Source: Candidatus Gottesmanbacteria bacterium RBG_16_37_8
GTDB lineage: Bacteria; Patescibacteriota; Microgenomatia; 2-02-FULL-39-11
Reading direction: 5' to 3'
Assembly: GCA_001779055.1 (NCBI GenBank)
Contig: MFJA01000066.1
Location: forward strand, 1 to 14,337
Length of the DNA stretch: 14,337 nucleotides
In this document: in pieces, positions 1 to 5,702 of the stretch
Layout of the letters: the number at the start of each line of letters is the position of its first letter
How positions within the stretch are numbered: the stretch's first letter is position 1
The notes under the pieces: generated by a model
Database searches by the model: none
What the model saw: only the letters and a program-made list of their open reading frames with translations
Told to the model about the DNA's origin: nothing
Translations under genes and position numbers: made by a program

Positions 1-1
1 A

Positions 2-172
2 GATATTGATTTTATGAGCTATGGAAGTGATACGAGCGCTTTTCCTACACCTCCAGATGATCCTAGTGCAACCGAAACTTTATCACGTATTCCCAACGGA
101 ACTGATACAGATACTTCTGCAGATTGGCAAATTGACGGTAGTCCAACAATGGGAACAATTAACAGTTTATGA
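2..172 (+). CDS. C-terminal end of a lamin-tail-domain (LTD) protein, partial
   Basis: The frame starting at base 2 is open from the window edge to a TGA at 170-172, giving 56 residues. They include LSRIPNGTDTDTSADWQ and end in SPTMGTINSL. This resembles the last strands of bacterial lamin tail domains, where an '(S/R)xP(D/N)GTDTxxxxAD(F/W)' stretch is followed by 'SPTPGxxN'. In bacteria such domains sit in secreted or surface proteins and are thought to bind nucleic acid, other proteins or the wall; the role here is unknown. The stop overlaps the next start (ATGA, 169-172), so this gene is probably co-translated with the RTX-repeat gene. The N-terminal part lies outside the window, so a signal peptide cannot be checked. 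The frame is well supported; the LTD assignment rests only on the terminal motif. Confidence 0.7.
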   Translation, partial: DIDFMSYGSDTSAFPTPPDDPSATETLSRIPNGTDTDTSADWQIDGSPTMGTINSL

Positions 173-1302
173 AAAAAAGACTGATAAAAATTATATCTTT
201 GCTTTTGTTTATTGCCATATTAATTGGATTAAATAAGGGAATTAAGTTTTCCAACTCTACCGTTCAGGCTGTTGGTGATCTGAGCGTTGATTGGGGAGTT
301 GCCGAAGGTAATCCGATCTTTGTTATCAATAGCTTTGCTCCCGGAGATGATGAATCCCGTGATGTCTTAATTACCAATAATGCTTCGACATTGCGGCCGG
401 TCGGCGTCAGGGGAATAGAAACCGCGCAACTGAAAAATCTCTCAGATAAACTGCTTATTGTCATATCAGAAGGCGCCGGCGATCTGTACGGCGGAGCTAC
501 AGGTACGAAAACTCTCAGCCAATTTTTCAATGACAGTTTAGGTCCGGTAGGCATGTCTTTATTCAATCTCAATCCGGGTGATGATAAAACGATCACTTTT
601 AAAGTTACTTTCGATCCTCAGGCAGACAATTATTATCAGGAAGCCAGCGTAGTTTTCGATTTGAAGGTCGGTATTGCTATCGCTATTCCGGTTGAATGCC
701 AGTCGCTTAATTTCCCCTATGGTCCCATTTTCGGCACAGAAGACAATGATAATTTTACAGGGACCAACAAAAATGACCTGATCTTCACTTTTGAAGGCAA
801 TGACAGAATTAATAGTTCCAACGGTAATGATTGCGTAGTGGCAGGTCCGGGTAATGATGATGTTAATAACAGTAACGGCAATGACTTTTTATTCGGTAAT
901 GAAGGAAATGATAAACTCTACGGCAGCAATGGCAACGATATGATTTTTGGAGGGTTAGGTAACGACGAGATAAACGGCAGCAACGGTAACGACATAGCTT
1001 TTGGTGAAGAAGGGGATGATTATATTCACGGCAGTAACGGCAGTGACCAGATTTCAGGAGGAGCAGGAAAAGATCATCTTCTTGGTTCAAACGGGGACGA
1101 CCTCATTAATGGCAATACGGGTGATGATAAAATTGAAGGCGGTAACGGCAATGACAGAGCTTTTGGTGATGAAGGAAATGATGCTTTAGCCGGTGATAAC
1201 GGTGATGATTATCTCGATGGCGGGGAAGGAAATGATGAGATAAAAGGCAATATTGGCCGCGATACCTGTCTTGGAGAAACTAAAAACACCTGCGAATTAT
1301 AA
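169..1302 (+). CDS. Secreted protein: signal peptide, camelysin/TasA-like domain, RTX calcium-binding repeats
   Basis: A 377-residue protein predicted to be exported and to bind calcium. Residues 1-34 look like a signal peptide: MKKR, a hydrophobic core to about residue 20, and a likely cleavage after TVQA. Residues 36-170 resemble camelysin/TasA-type beta domains (FAPGD near 56, VLITNNAS near 66, LNPGDDKTITFKVTF near 134, NYYQ near 154, FDLKVG near 163). From residue 189 to the end the chain divides exactly into 21 nonapeptides of the RTX type (G-G-x-G-(N/D)-D-x-hydrophobic-x), which fold into a calcium-filled beta-roll. The last two units carry Cys366 and Cys375, a possible disulfide cap; Cys178 and Cys222 are the only others. 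The ATG overlaps the preceding stop (ATGA) and has only a weak GGGAA upstream. The beta-roll is well supported. A structural surface or adhesion role is inference, and no enzymatic domain is visible. Confidence 0.85.
   Translation: MKKRLIKIISLLLFIAILIGLNKGIKFSNSTVQAVGDLSVDWGVAEGNPIFVINSFAPGDDESRDVLITNNASTLRPVGVRGIETAQLKNLSDKLLIVISEGAGDLYGGATGTKTLSQFFNDSLGPVGMSLFNLNPGDDKTITFKVTFDPQADNYYQEASVVFDLKVGIAIAIPVECQSLNFPYGPIFGTEDNDNFTGTNKNDLIFTFEGNDRINSSNGNDCVVAGPGNDDVNNSNGNDFLFGNEGNDKLYGSNGNDMIFGGLGNDEINGSNGNDIAFGEEGDDYIHGSNGSDQISGGAGKDHLLGSNGDDLINGNTGDDKIEGGNGNDRAFGDEGNDALAGDNGDDYLDGGEGNDEIKGNIGRDTCLGETKNTCEL
733..1299 (+). repeat. RTX nonapeptide repeat array, 21 units of 27 bases
   Basis: In-frame tandem units of 27 bases (nine residues) encode residues 189-377 of the RTX protein. 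Core codons such as ggcaatgac and ggtaatgat recur with synonymous changes, so the array is much better conserved as protein than as DNA. Units 4, 6, 8, 10, 12 and 14 carry SNG(N/S/D)D, while the odd units between them carry (G/A)(G/P/E/L)xG(N/D/K)D. This gives a 54-base higher-order period. Confidence 0.85.
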
Positions 1303-1357
1303 TCTCTTCCTCTCATCCCGTCTTGATCTCCTAAAATAATTTTGTCACAATGGTTTT

Positions 1358-2269
1358 ATGTCCGGAAATCTGTCGCATAAAATTAGGCATTATTTTTTTC
1401 CGCACCACACCAATAATTACAAGGCCAAAGCCCTGCATCATTCTTACCTCCTTTTTTACATCTTTCTCCTGATTGTCTTTCAGTCGATCTATCTCTTTGT
1501 TAAAGATCTTGGTCCCGGAGTACTGGGCTATGCTACCGATATCAGTATCGAAAAAATTTTGACTTTGGTTAATTTGGAAAGGCAAAAAGCCAATCTTGAT
1601 CCTTTGACAGTTTCGACAGAGTTAAATACTGCCGCTCAAGAGAAAGCAGTTGATATGTTTGCCAAGAATTATTGGGCGCATATCTCTCCAACAGGAACAA
1701 CACCCTGGGAGTTTATCACCGGTTCAGGCTATCAGTATATTTATGCCGGTGAAAATCTGGCCAAAAGTTTCGATAATTCCAGCGATGTGGTTGCAGCCTG
1801 GATGAAATCGCCAACCCATCGGGCTAATATTCTTAAGAGGGAATATACCGAAATCGGTTTGGCAGTAAAAAATGGCCTTCTCAATAGCGAGGAAACAACT
1901 CTGGTAGTGCAGGAATTTGGCGCCCGGACAAAGCCGCTTGTAGCCACGGTTAAAACAGCACCGGAAGAAATAGCAAAAGAAACTGAAAAATCTCAGGAAC
2001 TTGCAGAGGTTATGCCGCCCGTTAAAGAGGAGCCGGTTACCAATCAGGCCGGTGTCACCAACGAAAATACAGTCAAACACCCGCTAAGAATTAACCGCAC
2101 TATCTCACTGTTTATTGCCGAATTTATGCTGGTGGTTCTTCTTATTGACAGTATCTTTATTTGGAGGCATAAAACAATTAGAATTAGCGGTCATAGCCTG
2201 GCCCATGTCATGTTTTTATTGGCTCTTTTAGGCGCTATGAGCGCTACCGGAATAGGAGCAATATTATAA
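1358..2269 (+). CDS. Membrane-anchored CAP/SCP-domain protein (YkwD-like)
   Basis: A 303-residue membrane protein with an extracytoplasmic CAP (SCP/PR-1) domain. Residues 1-28 are basic and His-rich (HYFFPHHTNNYKAKALHHS), followed by a helix at about 29-49. The CAP domain spans roughly 64-190: ILTLVNLERQKANL at the start, YWAHISP with His108, GENLA with Glu132, SPTHRANIL with His154, and VVQEFG near the end. His108, Glu132 and His154 are the typical cavity residues of the family. A Pro/Glu-rich linker (about 192-245) leads to two more helices (about 248-268 and 279-302). Bacterial YkwD-like CAP proteins are surface or secreted, mostly of unknown biochemistry. The start is the first ATG after a 55-base gap with no clear Shine-Dalgarno site. 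It lies 1 base before the next gene's ATG and is probably co-transcribed with it. The family is clear; the molecular function is not. Confidence 0.88.
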   Translation: MSGNLSHKIRHYFFPHHTNNYKAKALHHSYLLFYIFLLIVFQSIYLFVKDLGPGVLGYATDISIEKILTLVNLERQKANLDPLTVSTELNTAAQEKAVDMFAKNYWAHISPTGTTPWEFITGSGYQYIYAGENLAKSFDNSSDVVAAWMKSPTHRANILKREYTEIGLAVKNGLLNSEETTLVVQEFGARTKPLVATVKTAPEEIAKETEKSQELAEVMPPVKEEPVTNQAGVTNENTVKHPLRINRTISLFIAEFMLVVLLIDSIFIWRHKTIRISGHSLAHVMFLLALLGAMSATGIGAIL

Positions 2270-2270
2270 T

Positions 2271-2528
2271 ATGAAAAAAAATCAGCATTTTTTCTTTCAT
2301 TACATCTCTCTAATCCTTTTATTAACTGTCGGGTTTTTACTTTTTTATCTCAATCAGGGATTTCCCCGCCAACAGATGGCCGTATCCATTGCCATCGCCG
2401 TTCTTTATGTTATCTGGGGTCTTATCCATCATTATCTGAAAGGTGATTTGCATTATAGGATTGTGATAGAATATAGCCTCATCGCCATCCTCTCGATTGT
2501 CATCATCAGAGGAGCGATACTGCGCTAA
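2271..2528 (+). CDS. Small three-helix membrane protein, CAP neighbour
   Basis: An 85-residue hydrophobic protein with three predicted helices (about 11-28, 36-54 and 64-83). A polar stretch between helices 2 and 3 reads WGLIHHYLKGDLHYRIVIEY. I recall similar small proteins with a WGxxHHxxxGDLHxxxxxEY pattern beside CAP-domain genes in CPR genomes, but could not search for them. AGGAG at 2254-2258 lies 12 bases before the ATG, and the upstream stop is 1 base away, so it is probably translated together with the CAP gene. It may assist the CAP protein in the membrane; that is inference from position. The paired histidines and Asp/Glu could bind a metal, but nothing else supports this. Confidence 0.75.
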   Translation: MKKNQHFFFHYISLILLLTVGFLLFYLNQGFPRQQMAVSIAIAVLYVIWGLIHHYLKGDLHYRIVIEYSLIAILSIVIIRGAILR

Positions 2529-2539
2529 AAGCCCATTTT

Positions 2540-3274
2540 ATGAAAGGCATTATATTGGCAGGTGGCTTGGGTACCAGGCTTTATCCCTTGACTTATGCCA
2601 CCAATAAGCATCTTCTTCCGATCTTTAATAAGCCGATGATCTTTTATCCGGTCAAGACATTGGTGTCGGCAGGAATAACTGAAATATTGATAATAACCAG
2701 CGGTCCGCATGCCGGTCATTTCATCGGAGTTTTAAAAAACGGCAAGGAGCTTGGTGTCAAACACCTGGAGTATGCTTACCAGCAGAAAGCCGACGGGGGA
2801 ATTGCTGATGCGCTGTCTCTGGCTGAGGATTTTGCCGACGGGGAGCCTTTAACCGTGATCCTGGGTGACAATACAACAGATGCGGAAATAAAATCTTATG
2901 TCAGGCAGTTTAAGTCGGGTGCAACCGTTTTTCTTAAAAAAATAAGCGGAAAAAGCCAGTTAAGGCGTTTTGGTGTTGCCGTTTTTGATGCGAAAAATAA
3001 AAAGAAATTGCTTAAAATTGAAGAAAAGCCCCATGCACCCCAAAGTGAATATGCGGCTACCGGTCTTTATATTTACGACCGGCATGTTTTTGACTACATT
3101 AGAAAATGTTCTCCGTCAAAAAGAGGTGAGATAGAAATTACGGATGTTAATAATATATATCTAAGTCAGGGTACCTTAAATTGGGTGGAATTAAAAGGTT
3201 TCTGGTCGGATGCCGGTACTTTTGAAACTCTTTATCGTGCCAATGCTTATTGGGCGGGAAAAGGAGGCATATGA
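2540..3274 (+). CDS. rmlA: Glucose-1-phosphate thymidylyltransferase (short RmlA type)
   Basis: Predicted to join dTTP and glucose 1-phosphate into dTDP-glucose, the first step to dTDP-L-rhamnose, in the cytoplasm. The 244 residues show the nucleotidyltransferase signature GGLGTRLYPLT (8-18), NKHLLPIFNKPMIFYP (22-37), a base-contact-like Gln82...Gly87, LGDN with metal-binding Asp110 (108-111), EEKP with Lys163, ATGLYIYD (173-180), EIEITDVN (197-204) and WSDAGT with Asp224. It ends soon after this last motif. It therefore lacks the roughly 50 C-terminal residues of classical RmlA (about 290 residues), which help form the allosteric site. This matches the short form common in archaea and CPR. 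It is the first gene of rmlA-rmlC-rmlB-rmlD, and its stop overlaps the rmlC ATG. No clear ribosome binding site precedes the ATG. UTP use instead of dTTP cannot be excluded, but the neighbours favour dTTP. Confidence 0.88.
   Translation: MKGIILAGGLGTRLYPLTYATNKHLLPIFNKPMIFYPVKTLVSAGITEILIITSGPHAGHFIGVLKNGKELGVKHLEYAYQQKADGGIADALSLAEDFADGEPLTVILGDNTTDAEIKSYVRQFKSGATVFLKKISGKSQLRRFGVAVFDAKNKKKLLKIEEKPHAPQSEYAATGLYIYDRHVFDYIRKCSPSKRGEIEITDVNNIYLSQGTLNWVELKGFWSDAGTFETLYRANAYWAGKGGI
3261..3267 (+). promoter_or_regulatory. Strong Shine-Dalgarno site for rmlC-like gene
   Basis: AAGGAGG ends 3 bases before the ATG at 3271. The spacing is short but the match is the best in the window. With the ATGA overlap, it favours ATG 3271 over an in-frame TTG at 3250. 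Confidence 0.65.
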
Positions 3275-3765
3275 AACAGCAAAAAGCAGTAATAAATAAC
3301 GACAAATTAATAAAAGGAGTCCTTATAAAAAAACTGATCCGCCATAAGGATGAAAGAGGTTACTTTGAAGAATTAATAAGGAAAACGGATAGTTTTTTCC
3401 AGGAAGGCTTCGGACAGCTGTCTCATTCCTATATGTATTCCGGCATAATTAAAGCCTGGCACATTCATAACCAGCAGATTGATTGGTGGAATTGTATCAG
3501 AGGTGACCTGAAAGTAGCTTTATGTGACTTGAGGAAAAATTCACCGACACTAAATATTATCAATGAGTTTAGAATTGGCGAGCATTCGGACAATATTATT
3601 ATTAAAATCCCCGCCGGAGTTGCTCATGGCTGTAAAGTAATCGGAGAATCCGCTGAACTTCTTTATGTCACCTCCGGCACTTATGATCAGAAGGAAGAAG
3701 GCCGCCTTCCCCACGACGATAAGAAAATCGGTTACGATTGGTTTTCTCTCCCTGAAATAAAATGA
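3271..3765 (+). CDS. dTDP-4-dehydrorhamnose 3,5-epimerase-like cupin (RmlC-like)
   Basis: A 164-residue cupin related to RmlC, which epimerises C3 and C5 of dTDP-4-dehydro-6-deoxyglucose. Visible features are DERGYFEELIR (28-38), KAWHIHNQQ (61-69), IRGDLKVALCDLRKNSPT (76-93), IPAGVAHG (113-120), SGTYDQKEEGRLPHDD (135-150) and IGYDW (153-157). Classical RmlC has GLHxQ with a catalytic His followed by a Lys about ten residues later. Here the region is AWHIHNQQIDWW, so His64/His66 are kept but the Lys position appears to be Trp or Asn. Tyr138 may correspond to the active-site Tyr. This belongs to the divergent 'epimerase-related' branch with AWHxH motifs. Its place between rmlA and rmlB, with ATGA overlaps on both sides, strongly suggests it is the epimerase of this pathway. 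ATG 3271 was preferred over TTG 3250 because of the ribosome binding site and the overlap with the rmlA stop. Confidence 0.8.
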   Translation: MKQQKAVINNDKLIKGVLIKKLIRHKDERGYFEELIRKTDSFFQEGFGQLSHSYMYSGIIKAWHIHNQQIDWWNCIRGDLKVALCDLRKNSPTLNIINEFRIGEHSDNIIIKIPAGVAHGCKVIGESAELLYVTSGTYDQKEEGRLPHDDKKIGYDWFSLPEIK

Positions 3766-4775
3766 ATATCCTCGTTACCGGCGGAGCCGGATTTATAGGC
3801 AGTAATTTCATTATTTATTGGCTTAAAAAGCATCCGCAGGATAGAATTGTCAATCTTGATGCTTTAACTTATGCCGGCAATCCTGAAAATTTGACTTCAG
3901 TTGACCAATTGCCCAATTATCGCTTTGTCAAAGGCAATATCTGCAACGCCAAATTAGTCAGCCAACTATGTAAAGGTATTGATATTGTGGTTCATTTTGC
4001 CGCAGAAAGCCATGTCGACAGGTCAATTAAAGATCCCGGAGTATTTTTAGAAACTAATGTCTCCGGTACCCATATCCTGTTAAAATCAGCCTTGAAAAAT
4101 AAAATTAAACGCTTTCATCATATCTCGACTGATGAGGTATTTGGTTCTTTGGATCTTTCGGAAAATAAAAAATTTAATGAAAATACACCCTATTTCCCCC
4201 GCTCTCCCTACGCCGCCAGCAAAGCTGCCTCAGACCACCTGGTCTTAGCCTTTTATCACACTTACGGTTTGCCGGTAACCATCACCAATTGTTCCAATAA
4301 TTACGGACCCTACCAGCATCCGGAGAAGCTGATTCCCTTAACCATAACCAATATTATTGAGAATAAAAAAGTACCCGTTTATGGAGACGGAAAAAATATC
4401 CGCGATTGGCTTTATGTCGAAGATCATTGCCGTGCCATAGATTTAGTTTTAAAAGAAGGAAAAATTGGGGAAACTTATTGTATCGGAGGGTTGTTAAAAG
4501 ATGTCTCCAACCTGGAAATAATCAGAATGATTTTCAGAATTCTTAAAAAAGAAGACAGTTTAATTTCCTTCGTTAAAGACCGTCCCGGTCATGACAGGAA
4601 ATATGCCATCGATTGGTCGAAAATAAAAAAAGATCTTGGTTGGCAGCCGGAAGCAACGCTGGAGGAATGGCTAACCAAAACTGTGGAATGGTATAGCAAA
4701 AATAGGGTCTGGTGGCAGAAACTGAAAAAAGGACAATTTGAAATTTATTTTAAACAGCAGTATCCCGATTTATGA
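3762..4775 (+). CDS. rmlB: dTDP-glucose 4,6-dehydratase
   Basis: Predicted to convert dTDP-glucose to dTDP-4-dehydro-6-deoxyglucose with bound NAD+. It is a 337-residue extended short-chain dehydrogenase (SDR). The NAD motif GGAGFIGSN is at 7-15 and NLDALTYAGN at 31-40, where Asp33 ends strand 2 and fits NAD rather than NADP. HFAAESHVDRSI lies at 78-89. ISTDEVFG (121-128) gives the dehydratase residues Thr123, Asp124 and Glu125. SPYAASK (148-154) gives Tyr150 and Lys154. NCSNNYGPYQHPEKLIPL and RDWLYVEDHCRAI follow, both typical of RmlB. Phe replaces Tyr in the usual TDEVYG; this should be tolerated. The length is normal. The ATG overlaps the rmlC-like stop (ATGA) with no separate ribosome binding site, so translation is probably coupled. 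This is the most secure assignment of the rhamnose set. Confidence 0.95.
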   Translation: MNILVTGGAGFIGSNFIIYWLKKHPQDRIVNLDALTYAGNPENLTSVDQLPNYRFVKGNICNAKLVSQLCKGIDIVVHFAAESHVDRSIKDPGVFLETNVSGTHILLKSALKNKIKRFHHISTDEVFGSLDLSENKKFNENTPYFPRSPYAASKAASDHLVLAFYHTYGLPVTITNCSNNYGPYQHPEKLIPLTITNIIENKKVPVYGDGKNIRDWLYVEDHCRAIDLVLKEGKIGETYCIGGLLKDVSNLEIIRMIFRILKKEDSLISFVKDRPGHDRKYAIDWSKIKKDLGWQPEATLEEWLTKTVEWYSKNRVWWQKLKKGQFEIYFKQQYPDL

Positions 4776-5641
4776 CCACGCCCGTTTTAGCTACCGGACT
4801 CTCCGGTTTGGTCGGTACCAGGATTAGAGATCTTTTGGCCGGCCGTTTTGATTTTGAGGATTTAAGTCTGACGACCAATATCAATATCACCGATAGCAGT
4901 CAAGTGCAAGAAGCATTTGAAAATTCAAAGGCCCAGGTAGTTCTCCACATGGCTGCCAAAACTGATGTTGATGCCTGCGAAGATGATAAGCAATTTGGAG
5001 AAGAAGGGGGAGCCTGGCAGGTTAATGTTTTAGGAACGGAGAATATTGCCTTTGCTGCCGGAAATACCGGTAAAAGAATTATTTATATCTCCACCGATTT
5101 TGTTTTTGACGGAACAAAAGAATTCTATAGCGAAAACGATAAGCCGAATCCTGTCAGCTGGTATGGCTATACTAAATTTTTAGGAGAACAAAAACTGTTA
5201 GAGAGTGATGTGGATGTGACTATTCTTCGTATCAGTTATCCTTATAGAAACCGCAATAATGTCAGAAATGATTTTGTTCACCGCCTGATAGACGTCATGG
5301 CTAAGGATAAAAAAGTCTATGGTTTAACAGACCATATTTTCACCCCTACCTTTATTGATGACATCGCTAAAGCATTAGCCGACTTTTTAACCAGAAATCT
5401 GCCCGGTATTTATCATCTGGTAGGCAGTTCATCCTTGCCCACAATTGAAGCTGTTAAGCTTATCAGAGACACTTATCATCTTAAGGCGGAAATAATCCCC
5501 ATAGACAGAAAAACGTACTTCAAAGACAGGGCTTTTCGTCCTTTTAAATTAGCTCTGAAAAATGATAAAATACAAAAACTTGGATTGAAGATGTTGACCT
5601 TTAAACAGGGACTTAAAGAAATTAAAATTCAGGATTCATAG
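4772..5641 (+). CDS. rmlD: dTDP-4-dehydrorhamnose reductase
   Basis: Predicted to reduce dTDP-4-dehydro-L-rhamnose to dTDP-L-rhamnose with NAD(P)H, the last step of the pathway. The 289 residues show TGLSGLVG (8-15) as the Rossmann glycine motif, INITD (38-41 region), HMAAKTDVDACEDD (59-72), ISTDFVFDGTK (106-116) with Thr108/Asp109, and YGYTK (131-135) with catalytic Tyr131 and Lys135. A substrate-binding C-terminal part follows with PTFIDDIAKAL. The usual RmlD start MxILVTGxxGQLG is changed to MTTPVLATGLSGLVG, but the spacing is kept. The ATG overlaps the rmlB stop (ATGA). A stem-loop follows the stop, so this may be the last gene of the rhamnose sub-operon. Related families such as the MAT2B-like reductases share these motifs; the context decides. 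Confidence 0.87.
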   Translation: MTTPVLATGLSGLVGTRIRDLLAGRFDFEDLSLTTNINITDSSQVQEAFENSKAQVVLHMAAKTDVDACEDDKQFGEEGGAWQVNVLGTENIAFAAGNTGKRIIYISTDFVFDGTKEFYSENDKPNPVSWYGYTKFLGEQKLLESDVDVTILRISYPYRNRNNVRNDFVHRLIDVMAKDKKVYGLTDHIFTPTFIDDIAKALADFLTRNLPGIYHLVGSSSLPTIEAVKLIRDTYHLKAEIIPIDRKTYFKDRAFRPFKLALKNDKIQKLGLKMLTFKQGLKEIKIQDS

Positions 5642-5654
5642 CCGGGAATTCTTC

Positions 5655-5694
5655 AATCATTCTGTTTAGCCAAAAAAAAGTAAGCGGAATGATT
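5655..5694 (+). promoter_or_regulatory. 14-bp stem-loop between rmlD and the UDP-glucose dehydrogenase gene
   Basis: The arm 5655-5668 (AATCATTCTGTTTA) pairs with 5681-5694 (TAAGCGGAATGATT) over 14 base pairs, 12 Watson-Crick and 2 G-U. The 12-base loop is A-rich (5669-5680). The right arm ends 8 bases before the next ATG, and the following ATTTATTT is U-rich but not a true U-tract. It could be a weak terminator or attenuator after rmlD, or a structure hiding the ribosome entry site of the next gene (GGAA at 5686-5689 is inside the stem). The pairing is seen directly; the role is inference. Confidence 0.6.
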
Positions 5695-5702
5695 ATTTAT
5701 TT

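Noticed and set aside
863..1090. Minus-strand open frame inside the RTX repeats
   Set aside because: It is the complement of the repeat codons and gives a Cys/Arg-rich periodic peptide with no family likeness.
1298..1303. TATAAT at the end of the RTX gene as a -10 box for the CAP gene
   Set aside because: It overlaps the TAA stop and no acceptable -35 box lies 16-18 bases upstream; chance is likely in AT-rich DNA.
1323..1351. TTGATC and CACAAT, 17 bases apart, as a promoter for the CAP gene
   Set aside because: The -10 match is weak and would start the transcript at the ATG. Possible for a leaderless message, but too poor to list as a feature.
1303..1357. Terminator after the RTX gene
   Set aside because: No GC-rich hairpin with a T-run was found in this gap; the only palindrome is the short aaaat/atttt pair near 1334-1344.
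2265..2270. TATAAT directly before the ATG at 2271
   Set aside because: A start site 6-7 bases on would lie inside the gene, and the match arises from the upstream stop codon.
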